From NCBI GenBank assembly GCA_030522415.1, contig CM060127.1:3789707-3853706 (forward strand): a stretch of DNA of 64,000 bases, written 5' to 3'. A program made the position numbers and the translations under genes. Source of the stretch: Channallabes apus (taxonomy: Eukaryota > Chordata > Actinopteri > Siluriformes > Clariidae). Below the pieces are notes generated by a model that saw only the letters and a program-made list of their open reading frames with translations, was not told where the DNA came from and did no database searches. Positions 11,068 to 23,210 of this stretch are shown here, piece by piece. Numbering within the stretch: position 1 is the stretch's first letter; every line of letters begins with the position of its first letter.

Positions 11068-11288
11068 TCTAAAACACTTTAGTCGTAGATATTGTAGATT
11101 TACACTATGTACAGTGAAAAAGAGAACTGAATTGAAATAGAATTTAAATAGAAATGTCCATGGAGTGTGTAAATATGCATGAATGTGTATATGCAATGCC
11201 CATAAATCTGCAATGTGCAAAAATGAAATAGAAATGTCCAGGGTGTGTTCAGAGGATGAAAGCACAGAAACATCCCCATAGCAGATCT

Positions 11289-11289
11289 T

Positions 11290-11363
<74 letters not shown>
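11289..11363. repeat. Compound (TG)n(AG)n microsatellite
   Basis: About 13 TG units are followed directly by about 25 AG units. Open frames through it are repeat artefacts. Confidence 0.95.
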
Positions 11364-11366
<3 letters not shown>

Positions 11367-11420
11367 TAATCAGGAAACAGTTCGTTTTAGACACGCCCCT
11401 CTACTTTCGAGTTTCAGTGT

Positions 11421-11431
11421 GAAAGTGAAAG
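11421..11431 (+). promoter_or_regulatory. ISRE-like motif downstream of IFN gene 2
   Basis: GAAAGTGAAAG is a good ISRE core. It lies about 490 bp beyond the stop codon of the interferon gene at 11917-13189, not in its promoter. It may be an enhancer or the remains of another interferon promoter. Nothing coding is seen between it and the ATTTA array at 11791. Confidence 0.45.
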
Positions 11432-11790
11432 TACATCCCCGAGGTGACTTGATCATTTCGACTATACACAGATGACGAAATGATCCCTTAACATTGTTTT
11501 ATCAGCGGATATTGTTTATCAACATTTATTTCATTTATGAGCATATTCAAATTATATTTTATGAGCAAATCCACCTTTTAATTCTTACATTTTTTTAAAT
11601 TGATGTGTGGTGGATAATAGGGGTGTCTAGTGCAAAAGAAGGAAATGCAAGTTTATATTAGTTAATATTTTTCATTATTGATTTTATTTTTTTTTACATG
11701 AAAATGTGAAAATATATAAAAGCACAAGAGCCATAGCGGCAAATACATAATTAAATAGATATATCAACAAATAAACGAACAAACAAAAAC

Positions 11791-11814
11791 AATAAATAAA
11801 TAAATAAATAAATA
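11791..11814 (-). promoter_or_regulatory. AU-rich element in 3'UTR of IFN gene 2
   Basis: On the minus (transcript) strand this reads as a run of overlapping ATTTA pentamers, about 100 nt after the stop codon at 11917. It corresponds in position and type to the arrays after the other two interferon genes. Confidence 0.75.
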
Positions 11815-11916
11815 CTGCTTACTGTTATAATAAATGGAAAGCAAAAACATATGCACTGCACATGATTTTTGTTCTTACATGAAAGTCAACAAATATGCAA
11901 ACAATCTCTTCTGTCT

Positions 11917-13189
11917 TTAAAAGCAAGCTCTGGAAACTGGTTTCGGAAGTTCTGAAGAACACTGTTGCTTCTTGATTTCTAGAAAAGTTTGAAACTTTCT
12001 GAGACCATCCTGAAGTTCAGCTCTGACCATCTCCCAGCTGCACAAACTGAGCTCCTGTAGAACGAAAACACGTTCACAAGTTAAACAGCAGAATTGTACC
12101 AAATAATCCACATAAGCTCAAAAGGTCTGAGTGTATGAATGAGAATGTGGTTTCTTCTCTGTGTACAGACCTTATCTTTCAGCCGCTTCTCCAGTTTTTC
12201 AAAATAGGACCTTATGCTGCTGTCCGCAGGTTTGTGCATCATCGTCTCGTTCCCTACCTGAAAATCATTAACAGAGATTTTAAGCGTGTGTTCACTTATT
12301 TAAGTGTATAGACACATTCTTATGCACTTCCACTGTAAAACCAGTCTATGAAATCTCCGACTCACGCAAAGCAGCAGCCTATCCACTTGTGTATGTACGA
12401 TATTCGTGAAAAGCTTCAGGTCATTCTTTTTCCAGGTGATGGATGTTTGGTTGTTCTTGAAGATTTTGTTAACTCCTTCGAGAGTTTCTAGAGCCACCAT
12501 TAACATGTCTTCATTCTACACAAATGAAACAGCGATTATTTTAATGTTACTGCTAAGATGGTGTTTATTTCTTTTTTCTCCCCAAATCACTTGAAAGCAG
12601 TGGTGCACAAATAATAACGTGTACTGAAGCTAATTAAAATTCATGGGAAGAAATCATTAAACGTCAAATGTTTTTATCATGCCACGGCCTTTTCAACTGA
12701 GGTAAGCAACCTCAAGCAGGGCATTATCGGAAAACAACTTTTGACCTCAGAATACTTAAATTAACACTTAACATTTTAAATATTTCACACAATGCAAGTT
12801 GTTTACACCTAGTTTTCGCAGATTTTTTACACTTTCAAATTCACCACATACCTGAGCTTTAATGAACACGTCCTTTGGAAACGAGATGTTTTTTTCCTTT
12901 AAACACTCCTGTGGCATCCGACCACCCTGTAGACACACACACATTTTTATTTGTATAGCGCTTTTAACAATTGACATTGTCTCAAAGCACACACACACAC
13001 ACACACACACACATTAAATTTATTCTTCTTATTTTTTAATGCCTTTAATAAAATAGTTGATCTTACCATCTTCTGAAGCAGTTTATTGCACTTTTCGTTT
13101 TTATCTTTGATTATAGAGTATGTCAAATTGCAGGATTCACACACACAAAGCACGGACACGAACAGCACCACAAACTTCAACAGCTCCAT
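11917..13189 (-). CDS. Type I interferon, group II (four-cysteine) type, five exons
   Basis: This is a secreted antiviral cytokine. Exons in transcript order are 13189-13067, 12926-12852, 12515-12366, 12257-12171 and 12054-11917, phase-0 introns with GT-AG boundaries, 190 aa. A signal peptide (about residues 1-19) precedes SCNLTYSIIKDK. Exon 2 is GGRMPQECLKEKNISFPKDV, a standard fish IFN exon. Exon 3 ends in LLLC and exon 5 begins ELSLCSWEMVR, the conserved CxWE helix. Cysteines at the mature N-terminus, in the KC after it, at the end of exon 3 and in CSWE give the two disulphides of group II. Two extra cysteines lie in the C-terminal tail. N-glycosylation sequons NLT, NIS, NQT and NET are present. 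The ATG in ATCATGG context is chosen as start. Subgroup (b, c or f) is not assigned. Confidence 0.94.
12985..13012. repeat. CA microsatellite in intron 1 of IFN gene 2
   Basis: About 13 CA units lie in intron 1, roughly 60 bp upstream of the exon 2 acceptor (transcript sense TG). Short open frames on the minus strand through it are artefacts. Confidence 0.9.
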
Positions 13190-13274
13190 GATAAACACTC
13201 AGTCTAAGTTAAAATCACAGTGTTTCTCTGATTTGTTAAACCAGTGCGAATGAACAACTGCGCCAGTGTTGTGT

Positions 13275-13390
13275 CTTTTTATTTAATTCAATTTGTGGAA
13301 TTTTTTTTGTAGACGTCTCGAAAATGTGTCTTTAATTATGGTCTTCGAAAACATTGCTTTTCATGATTTTTTTCTCTAAGAGTGAAAGGG
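13275..13390 (-). promoter_or_regulatory. Candidate promoter of IFN gene 2
   Basis: On the minus strand a TATA-like TTAAATAAAAAG (13275-13286) lies about 90 bp upstream of the ATG. Near 13345-13390 the sequence holds IRF-like half-sites: TTTCACTCTT on the transcript strand, plus GAAAA runs. No full ISRE as good as that of gene 1 is seen. Calls rest on motif and position only. Confidence 0.4.
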
Positions 13391-13845
13391 GATTCTCTTA
13401 CGATAACATTTTGTTTTACATCTGTAAGAGGCATCCGCCTTCCAGATTATGTAATTACTTTCCGTTTTTTTTTTGCCACGGTGGGGCAATTCCCTCAAAC
13501 GGCGCTCGACGGGAAGAGCCGAAAGACTAACAACAACAGCGACAATTATATAAAAAAGGATTAACAGTTTAAAATACTACAAACAATACTCTCGCTTTAT
13601 TCAGAAGCCTTCGTTTTCATTCTTTATTCATATATTTCAGCAAAGAACAATGATATTTGTCAAATTATTGTTGTTTCTGAAAGCTGTTTTACAAATAAAT
13701 TATTTGTTGCTTATAACGAAAACTCATTATATTTAATCCAGAGTTTGTTTAATCCTAAAAAAATCCTCATTGTTCTAAAAACATCACTACTCTTGAATAT
13801 TACTGTACGCGATTAATAAAATATGAGCATTCTCTTTACATCTGC

Positions 13846-13884
<39 letters not shown>

Positions 13885-15084
13885 GGTGCGTCACAAATCA
13901 CCTGTGTTTTGCTGCATTTAATAAACATTACCTAGATCACACAAATAGGGAATGTCCATATGCAAAGGACGAAACATTACCGGTGTCAAATTCTGTACAG
14001 ATAAGTGCAAGACTCACCTTAGAAGAGGTCCTTGGAAATGTATAGTCCCAGGAACCGTCTGTTCTCGATGCAGTAAACAAACTCACACTTTAGGCGCTGT
14101 ACTGGGGGCACTGGCCTCACAATGGGAGGCAGTCCTTTTATTATTTTATATTGCAAACTACTACAACTTAAGCAAATAAAACGAAGTAGATTTATGGTGA
14201 ATAACAATAGCAAATACTAAGCAAAACGTTCAATGGAAAATAAAAGAACACAAAGTCTTGTGAACTTAAATTAACAATGTATGCTAACACTGCCCAATGT
14301 CCAAAGAACCGAAGAAGAACCCTTCAAAAGTCTCACAGAACGCTCTTATACCTTTGTCCTGTGACTCATGTCTTAACAGCCTAATGCTACTAACCAATAG
14401 CAGGCCTTGACCTTATAAGGTTGATACTGGCCAGCAAAAGCTAAGCTTATACTGCTGCTGACTAAATCTAACACATTTCGCAGAATACATATTTTTATCT
14501 TAGGGCTGGCTTCCTGACGAACTATACCACTCATCTTTAGGTGTGAAGGACATTTCTGTCATCACCTTCTCTCGCGGCACTGGCTGCAGCCATGTCCGCT
14601 TGAGGGGCCTCTGTTTCAGTGCCCCTGGATGAGCCTCTGTGCCTCTTCCGGAGTCTTCGTCGAGTTTTCATCTCTGAAACATATTTAGCTTCATGCAACA
14701 CATCTCCTAATTTAAGCTGGGACATATGACAACTTAAAACATTAATCGGTTCCACGACACCTGGCATACCTAAACTCCAATGATCAAAGTAATTAAACAT
14801 ATTACTGTTATTATAGTATTACTCTTACTATAGTATTAAGTATAACATATTACTGAGTACTGTTAACTTAAATAATTACAATTATTTTAAATTAATAGAC
14901 CTTGATGAGTATTTAGAACTTTTTAGTATTTATGAGTTTGTAGAAATGACACTTTTCAAGTTAGCTGAACAAATTTGATATTTTAAGTATCTGTAAGTAC
15001 TTAACAGTAACTGTCACCTTAAAGTTCCACCAACGTAAAATCTTTCAGACTAGCGATTTTGTGTCCGACGTCATGAGCGCAATA
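13391..15084. other. Intergenic, no gene recognised
   Basis: It holds a 3' fragment of a tRNA-type SINE at about 13478-13533 (ends GAAGAGCCGAAAGACTAACA), an AAT microsatellite at 13847-13884, and AT-rich unique sequence. A minus-strand open stretch at 14537-14800 has no recognised homology. Confidence 0.5.
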
Positions 15085-15089
15085 GGGCA

Positions 15090-15232
15090 CTGATGGCTCA
15101 GCGGTAGGCCCGGGTTCGATTCCAAACAACTGGATGAAGTCAGGAAGGGCATCTGGTGAAAAACTGTTCCAAGCTTGATTGAGGATTGTCTCCTGTAGCA
15201 ACCCATTGCCGGAAGCAACCGAAAGACCAACA
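15090..15232 (+). repeat. tRNA-derived SINE fragment
   Basis: A box A-like segment (TGATGGCTCAGCGGTAGG) is followed by box B (GGTTCGATTCC). The body ends AGCAACCGAAAGACCAACAA. The same family is present at 23211-23402 and as a tail at 13478-13533. Confidence 0.75.
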
Positions 15233-15853
15233 ACAATTTATTTGATTTGCAACAACTAAAAAACAGTGATAATTACTATTAAATAGTATGAGTTAGGCTA
15301 CTCAATAACGCATGTAAAGAACGATTAATATGAACGAGTACAAAAAACTCATAGTTCCGTTTACTTAAAAAAAAAAATTGATGTAACTGATTACCTAAAA
15401 AAATTTTTGAGTTTTGCCAACTTTTTCGGGTTTACAGTGGGTTACGGTCACAATGCCAAATAGGATGTTAACTGCTAAACAAGTTATAAAGAAGGCTGAT
15501 TAAATAACACATCATTAAACCAAATGATGACTTAATGATGGCATTATAATAATCATATAATTTAATAATTATAATAATTACTATGGATTAATCTCTACGT
15601 TCACCTCCCGCACAAAAACAAACCTCCCCAACAGTGTTTGACTGATGATATTTATTTAACGACCTCGTAACTCGGTGTGGGGATCTAAGGATGGGAAACT
15701 TTAACACTTTTGTAAGTTGCTCTGGAAAAGAGCATCTGTCAAATGCCTAAATGTAAATGTATTATTATTATTAGTAGTAGTAGTAGTAGGAGGAGGAGGA
15801 GGAGGAGAAGGAGGCATAATGACATATGTCTGTTCCTTTATTACGTTCTACAG

Positions 15854-16558
15854 GGTGTCTGATGCCCTTGAAGTGTTTGGAGAAAAGAGAGTACTCCTTC
15901 CCATGTGTTTTTAAAAACACAAGCAAACAGATGCTAAACATATTATATTTCAGATTTCTAATCCATATTAGCTTCAAAATGGAAGGTTATGGTAAGCAAT
16001 TATTATCATGCAGATATAATGTCAACTTGCTTAATGCAATCTGCTTAAAAATACTACACTAAATACAGTAGTTAATTTATTATTTTAAATATAGACCTCC
16101 TTTAAATTTTTACAGTATGATGTGCTTGATTGTAAAGGCTAGGTTGTCACTTTATTAAATTTTAGAATAAGTCAAGATGCAAATAAATGTATATCCAAGT
16201 ACAGCAAAAATGAGCAAAATCAACCTTTTGTGTTAAATTGCTTACGTTGTGCAGAATAAAGACTTAGTCTTTGTGGCCCATGAAAAACAAGCCATCCGTC
16301 AACAACATCCATCACATGGAACAGAGTGAAACTGGAACTCTTCAAGGACATTTGACAAAAACAATCACAATCATGCTTAAAGTGCTTATGGAAATGATAT
16401 GCTGTAACTCCGTCGTTTACAATGTGTTCTGCTGTACAGGAGTTGAGCTCATGCAGCTGGGAGATGGTGAGAGGATGGCCTTGGGACTTATCTACAAAGC
16501 AGGAACAAGAAGCCGCAATGTTCCTCAAAACATCCTGCATGTTTTCAGTCATTGTAAA
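15854..16558 (+). pseudogene. Interferon pseudogene A (group II type), exons 2, 3 and 5
   Basis: Three exon relics lie in order on +. Exon 2 (15854-15930) reads CLMPLKCLEKREYSFPCVFK, with a one-base loss in its first codons and a donor changed from GT to AT. Exon 3 (16255-16385) begins NKDLVFVAHEK, shifts frame, then reads SITWNRVKLELFKDI before a stop, and its donor GT is TT. Exon 5 starts at 16440 with ELSSCSWEMVR, nearly the same as gene 2, then loses homology. Exons 1 and 4 were not found. Closest visible match is the group II gene at 11917-13189. It cannot make a working interferon. Confidence 0.85.
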
Positions 16559-16624
16559 CCTTTATTTATTACTTCATTGCTTTTTTATTGATGTATTTAT
16601 TTAATAATTAATTTAATAGTTTAT

Positions 16625-16725
16625 TCACCCCGCCTAGTGCCCGAAGTCTCCTGGGATAGGCTCCAGGTCCCCCGCGACCCTGAACACAGGACTAAGTGGT
16701 ATAGAAAATGAATGAATGAATGAAT
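16625..16725 (-). repeat. Teleost interspersed repeat, fragment
   Basis: It contains GGCTCCAGGTCCCCCGCGAC and TGGTATAGAAAATGAATGAA. It is the reverse complement of the head of the repeat at 6545-6860 and 34970-35310. A similar fragment is at 54905-54955. The class is unknown to me. Confidence 0.6.
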
Positions 16726-16895
16726 AATTTATTCGAGAACAAAGCCCATGTACTGTTCATCACTTCAACTTTTAGTTTTTAACATAATAAAATCAGAGTT
16801 GTCTAAGTAACATTTTGTGAATTATAATTGTGGAATGAATAATGCAGAAGTTCTATTAAAAAAACAACTTCAAAAAAGCGAGTACACACAATTAA

Positions 16896-17445
16896 CCCTG
16901 GAGAACCCATGGGGTCATATTTGACCCAGACTTTTATTTCATCGTCATATTCAACCCACACACCAAAGTAAAGATTTCTTTTTGCATTACAACCCAGTGT
17001 GCCCTATGTGAACCCATAACACTGACATTTAGTGGTAACTGACTGAACTAACCTGATTTTTTTCACATCAAACATGGCTGCTACTGTGCTTTTTATTTGG
17101 TGATATAAAAGCTGATGCCAGTGTTTTTAGTTCCTGCCTTAGAACAAAATTTTATGTGCATAGTCATTGATGAAAAGTTAAAATCAATAAATATATTTTG
17201 AAATGAGACTCTGGTCTTTCCTTACTAAGAAAGAACTCCTGACTTTATGTCATGAGTGAAAGTTACCAGTTGGTAAAACATACTGGATATCCCAAGGGGT
17301 CATATATGACCCATGTCATTACATGTAGTAGGAAAGGGTTAATTTTTAAAAAACACCTGTTTTAGGGTTCACTGGGTCTGTATCATCATTTCAGCCAAAG
17401 GAGACAGATTTCCTATTAGGATAAGGTGGTCTGGGTTTTCCAGGG
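16896..17445. mobile_element. piggyBac-like MITE
   Basis: The 550-bp element is flanked by TTAA on both sides (16892-16895 and 17446-17449). Its inverted ends are CCCTGGAGAACCC and, on the other strand, CCCTGGAAAACCC (12 of 13 match). TTAA duplication with ends starting CCCT is the mark of piggyBac. No transposase is encoded. Subterminal GGGTCATATTTGACCC palindrome-like motifs recur near both ends. Confidence 0.8.
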
Positions 17446-17449
17446 TTAA

Positions 17450-19930
17450 AATAATGATACAGTACAATAAAATTTATAACATGATTGATAAGAATTTTTT
17501 TGGAAGCCCAACTAAATATCAATTCATACATGAAATAAATAACAATAAATTTCATATGTTGCCACAAATATACAGTAGCTTGTCAGTGAGCTTGTTAGGA
17601 GCATGAATTCCTAAATAAAATAAATACAAGGAAGTTGCCATTCAAAAAAAAAATTGCATTCACTATACCCTATGTCCCTGAATGTGATCTCAACTGAGGT
17701 GGCTCAGATTCTAAAAAAAAAAGAAAAGGAAAACGTTTTACCAATTTTATATCTGTCTGTGGAAAATTGCATACACAATAATTAACTAGACAAAGACCAC
17801 TCACAAATGACACAAACTTGCTTGGGAGTTATTGCCATATCCTGATACAGCATTACAGTACCTCGCTTCGCGCTATATTTATATTCTTGGGTCATTAAAT
17901 GAGTTTCTGTGAGGCCAGCACGTGAAGCTGACAGTCTGACTATGGCTCCAGCAAACTGAAAAAAAGTTCTTTCTTGATGGTATCCAAGCACTGGTGAAAT
18001 GTTGAGATAAATGCATTAGTGTAGCAGAGGATTGTATAGTGAACTAAAGAGAGTTTTTACTCTCAGAACTGTGTTCTGTGATTCTGCAAAATCAAAAGTT
18101 CCAGTTTAACTTGTATGCTCCTTGTATGTGGCTACACAGTTGTCAGATTCCCGTAGTAATCCATCAACATGGAAAAGAGAAGACAACACACAAACCAAAT
18201 AAGGAAGAGTTGTGTTGAACTTTAAAAGTCATGGAACAACTATTAACAAATAGTTAATTTAAAAGTTCATACCAATTTCTACTTTTGGGTGAACAAGAAA
18301 CTTTGTTTTGCCCTATGCACAGTTGGTAGCTGGTAGCCAAGAAATCTAAACGCATCACTGTTGGTGAAATACAGAAAAGTAAAATCTTGGGTTAACCAAG
18401 TCAACAAAAACACTACACTGAACGTGTCCATGCCAACAGAATATTTGGAAGTTATGTCCGAAAAAAAGCTTTTTCTTTCAGTTACAGTACCTACAAATGT
18501 AAACACTCAGAGTTTGCAATACACCATTAAAAATAGAAATGGTATCAGATCCCCAGCTCAGTATTTTTCTAAAATGTTTTAGGACAAAGTATTTAAGTAT
18601 AGTAGGGTTATGAATAATAGTGGCACATGTGTTTTTGTTAAAATTTTTACTTGTAATTTATTTAATTTTTAATTTTTGTTTTTAATAATGCACAAACACA
18701 AATGTGTGTGAATAATTTTATTTCAATTAAAGATTGGATGTTTGTGATGAAGCTAGTCATTAAGGCAGGTTTTTCCTATCTGTTTTAAATAATCTTTAGA
18801 GGGGGGCCAGTACTTGTAGAGGGCACTATACCAAATCCTGGGAAAGCAAGAAATATTCCTTTTGAATTTCATGAGCAACTTAAAAACTACATCAGGAGCT
18901 AATCCGTGTAATAGTTTGCAAAACTGTTTGGAATATTACAGGTTTCTATCTAGAGCCTACTACAGAAACCAACTTTGCAGTTGACATATTTCTCTCCCTT
19001 TCTCTTTTCCTCTTTCTCTTCTCCCTGGCAAATACTGTATGACGAGTTACGAATGCAGGTGCAGCTGCAGCATTTTGTCAAAGTTTGTGGTCAGTGGTTT
19101 CATTGAAAGGCATCACTGAGTGCAGGCTGTTTTGGTTTTTCTTAAGTAATATTAACACTGTTTATATAAGTATAAACCCTCCCACCATTCATAAGAGCTT
19201 CAGGGACTTGCCAGCTTAAATTACAAGTAATAGAGGGGATCCTCATTGTGTCAGTTACAGCAACTATGCATCTCATTTTGATTAAAAACTCAAATAGATA
19301 TCTCAGACATGAGGAGTTTAAACAGCTTTACACTTCATACTGTAGAGATACTGAATAAAATTCCTTTGAAAGATCAACTTAGTAAATTAATTGAGTGATG
19401 TCTAGCACAATGTTTGATGTTAATTTGACAAATGCATTAAAACAGATAGAAAGTAAGAAATAATTTCTTCTTGTGTACTTTTCTGACATTCAATAGCAAG
19501 CTGATGAACAAAACCATGGGTAGAATAAACCGAGGCAGAACTGGTGCCAATCTGAATGTATACTAACTGAACCATACGTCACTAAAACTTAATGGTTAAC
19601 ATCATTAAACTGTTAAAACATTACTAGACCTGTTGAGGTTTGTGCTGCTTCACGTGCTGGTCATGTGTGTGTGTGTGAATCTACCTCTTTGCAGCTGGAC
19701 ACATGTAAAACCTAAAGCATTGAATTAGAGCACTAAACTGGAGTGAAGTGAAAAGTTTGCATGTTGCTTATTTATGTCCATCATCTGTCCATCAAAATTT
19801 ACATTTATGATAGAAAAACAATATTTCTTATATAATACAGTGTTATATTACATTTTACTAATTAAGTGGCCTATTTATAATGATGATGCCACCTCAAGCT
19901 GACATATCGAATTTTTAGTGCATTGGTCCT
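17450..19930. other. Intergenic, no firm gene
   Basis: AT-rich sequence. A minus-strand open segment at about 17808-17993 is bounded by a possible acceptor (TTCACCAG) and donor (GTGAGT) and contains LGYHQERTFFQFAGAIVRL. I do not recognise it and cannot call it an exon. A second open segment lies at 18279-18506. A poor TG run is near 19663. Confidence 0.4.
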
Positions 19931-19946
19931 TTATATCATTCTCCAG

Positions 19947-20482
19947 AGCAATCGGATGCCCTTGAAATGTTTGGAGAAAGAACACACACACACATTTTTA
20001 ATAAAATTTATCATAGTCCATTAGTTCCTACATCTCTTAAACAAGAGATGACAATGCAAATGTTAATGTTGGGTAAGGCTTAACCCCAACCCTTACTTTT
20101 ATGATGTTTAATAGTCAAATCAAAAAATTTATGATTGTGTTTCTCATATGTAGAATATTAGACATCTTTGATATCTAAACAGTGATTGTATGAACTTGAA
20201 CTGGCTCTGTATAAGCTAATTAAAATGTAATAACAGATGATGGACATGAATAAGCATCATGCAAACCGGAAAAGTAGACACTTGACAGCAATCAATCAAT
20301 AAATAAATACCTAAATAAATAAATTAAATCTAAAAAAAAATCAATCAAGAATTTAAAAACTAACAGTAAAATCTTGATGTGCCAAATCACTTACTTTGTG
20401 CAGACAAAGGAACTGGTTTTGGTGGTTTTTGAACTTCTAAAAGAATTGCTGCTATTGACATCCTACACAAGCTCCCGTGGCA
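19947..20482 (+). pseudogene. Interferon pseudogene B, exons 2 and 3
   Basis: Exon 2 relic (19947-20010) follows CTCCAG and reads SNRMPLKCLEKE before running into a CA repeat. Exon 3 relic begins at 20404 after a TTTGTGCAG acceptor and reads TKELVLVVFELLKELLLL, aligning with NEDMLMVALETLEGV of gene 2. Homology stops at about 20482, just before LINE and hAT sequence. Spacing between the two relics is like that in pseudogene A, so the pair looks like a duplication. Confidence 0.75.
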
Positions 20483-20506
20483 CTTTCACTCTCACTTAGA
20501 TTCAGC

Positions 20507-21230
20507 CAGGGCTGGACTGGGACCCTGGCATTTTTGCCCATAGCGGCCCACCATGATTATTTAAACAATATGTTGAGGCATATGACACATCAAAGGATAT
20601 ATGCGCTCACTGTTTTGTTTCAAACATTAAACCACAGTAACCTGCATGGAAGCGAATAACCTTGGTAAAAAAATATTCTTAATTATTATTATTGTTATTA
20701 TACACTCTTTTATTACTCTCATTGCAATACTCAGACTTGGAAGAGAATTCCACAGTGACAAAATTCCCACCTTGTAGCAAAATTTATCATACAAAACACT
20801 GCTTGAGATGTCTTTAGACAAGTGTTTAATAAAATGTACTGTTCACAAACACAAATAAGATAAGTCATAAATTAGGCCTACATGTCAAATGTCATGACAG
20901 CGCCTCAAAATGGCACCTTAAAGTATGAAAAAGAGAGAGAATGAGAGAGAGACAGAGAGATGCAGAGAGAGGCAAACAAGGGAAAAATTGAGCAAGGATA
21001 AGATCAGGCATAGTTTAAATAACTGTTAGGTGAACAAAGAGATAATAGCTTATTTTGTGCGTGAATCTGCGTGAAGATTGACAACAATTTCAATCAATCC
21101 TGACAGACGTGAGAGCACTCGTTAATTTGATGTGGATGACAATGTACCTAATTGGCAGGCAGTTCATTTGCGAGTAACAGCTAGGTAGGCTAGTGGTGCA
21201 GGTTGTTGACAAACACTCAAATGCACGAGT

Positions 21231-21276
<46 letters not shown>

Positions 21277-21828
21277 ACAAAAAAAGCTCTCTGTCTTCCC
21301 TACATAAATGTCCCTCCCTTCACTCTGCCAACATTTCTGCTACTTCTTACCGGACTCGTAGCTATTCTGAAGCCTTCCTCAAACTGTCCCTGCTGGGTCA
21401 CGTCTCTCACCACCTCCTCCTCATCAATTTTAATAGCTACTCCTTCTTCATCTGTGTAACTAAGGTTAACATTACCCTGTTCTACACTCCCTTGTGCCGC
21501 TCCGGCAGCCTGAGCACTCTGGACTGCCTCTGCACTGTTGCTAGATGTTGATGCCCTACACGAGCAACTGCAATTGAACGTGTGGTGGTGGCAAGCATTT
21601 CAAAACTCCGGTCGAACTCAAAAATAGCTGATTTTTTCAAGGGGAGATGAGGGCTGGCCAGGAGGGAGGCAGGGTGTGGCCTGAGATTTCATTGGACTAG
21701 CTCAATGTCCTTAAGACAGTCAACCAATGGGCCGCGATTAGTGTCTTTTTAAAAAATATGAAATTATGATTCACAGTCCCAGCCCAAAAATGTGCGTCGG
21801 CCCGGCGGGCATTGTCAGTCCAGGCCTG
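20507..21828. mobile_element. Non-autonomous hAT element, 1.3 kb
   Basis: The inverted ends are CAGGGCTGGACTGGGAC (left) and CAGGCCTGGACTGACAATG (right, other strand). A perfect 8-bp duplication GATTCAGC flanks it at 20499-20506 and 21829-21836. Eight-base duplications and CAG ends mark hAT. No transposase was found. A CA microsatellite lies inside. Confidence 0.88.
21231..21274. repeat. CA microsatellite inside the hAT element
   Basis: About 21 CA units. Open frames through it on both strands are repeat artefacts. Confidence 0.95.
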
Positions 21829-23210
21829 GATTCAGCCCTCGGTATCCTAATGCTGAAAAGGAAAGCCGGGATCGCTGTGGCGGTACCGGAGTAGTCACAG
21901 CCGGGGGCTGCACCCAAGTAGAGCTAGGAGGGGCCGGTTGGCCACGACAAGAAGAGGAGCCCCTCTAGCACTGAGGAGCCGCACTGCTTCCAGAACTGAA
22001 TGTACATGCCTCCAACACTCCTCTCTTTTTTCCTTCTTCATTCTTTAAACCCTTTCTTTTCCCTTGCCTAGTGTCCATGTGTCTATGGTTCCATCCTGCC
22101 ATACTGGACTCAGTAGGAGTAAATCAGTGTGTAGTAGGACCATCAAGCAGGTCACACTTTAGATTTAATATTATCCTTCGGATTAAGTATTAGAAATATA
22201 ACCACAATTCCACAGTTTGAAGCTCGCTCAGGCCACTGTCTTGTCTCAATTAAAGTGTGTTATAGTAATAATGTACGCACAATGCTACCACATTAAACAT
22301 ACATTCACATCAAATACCACACAGAGCTTTATCAATAATCTTCCAGAGTTATCAAATTTTATTGGATCGCCATCTGACTCCACAGAACTCGATCATGCGA
22401 CTGAATATTTAGAGTCAACATTTCGTTATACCTTAGATAATGTAAAAAGGAAAATTATTAAAGATAAGAAACTCGCTCCCTGGTATAATGACCACACACG
22501 CACTTTAAAACAAACTGCTCGGAAATTAGAATGTAAAGGGCGTCAAACTAAATTGTTAGTATTCCAAATAGCCACGGAAGGAGAGCATCCTGAACTATAA
22601 AAAAAAGCTCTCAGTGATGCTAGATCTCTCCAATCTTATTGAAAATAACAAAAATAATCCTAGATTACAGTAGTGAGGACTTCATGAACTTTTTCAATAA
22701 CAAAATCATAAATATTAGGCAAAAGATTCAGGCTTTGAAACCAGACAATTTAATTTATACAGATGATAACCACATCACAATTTCACTCATCTCTTCTTCA
22801 AAATCGTCAACCTGTGTATTAGATCCTATACCAACACATTTTCTCTTGCAGATAGTACCAGCAGTAATAATAATAAGAATATTAAATTATTTGTAACATG
22901 TACTTTACAGCACTGTGAAATTTCTTCTTCGCATATCCCAATTAGGAAACTGGGGTCAGAGTGCAGGGTCAGCCAGCTTACAGCGCCCCTGGAGCAGATA
23001 GTTAAGGGCCTTGCTCAAGGGCTCAACAGTGGCAACTTGGCGATGCTGGGGTTTGAACCCCCAACCTTCTGATCAGTAACCCAGTAACCCACAGCCTTAA
23101 CCAACTTATCCAACAGAACACCTGTTGAAAATAATTAACTTTTCCCTCAGCAATGGGTATGTTCCCAAATCCTTTAAATTAGCAGTTTTTAAACTTGACC
23201 TTGACCCCTG

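Noticed and set aside
11047..11394. Open frames through the TG/AG repeat
   Set aside because: Low-complexity translation of microsatellite; the flanks have no protein-like sequence.
14537..14800. Minus-strand open frame with arginine-rich segment
   Set aside because: No recognised domain, no splice context, and composition compatible with chance.
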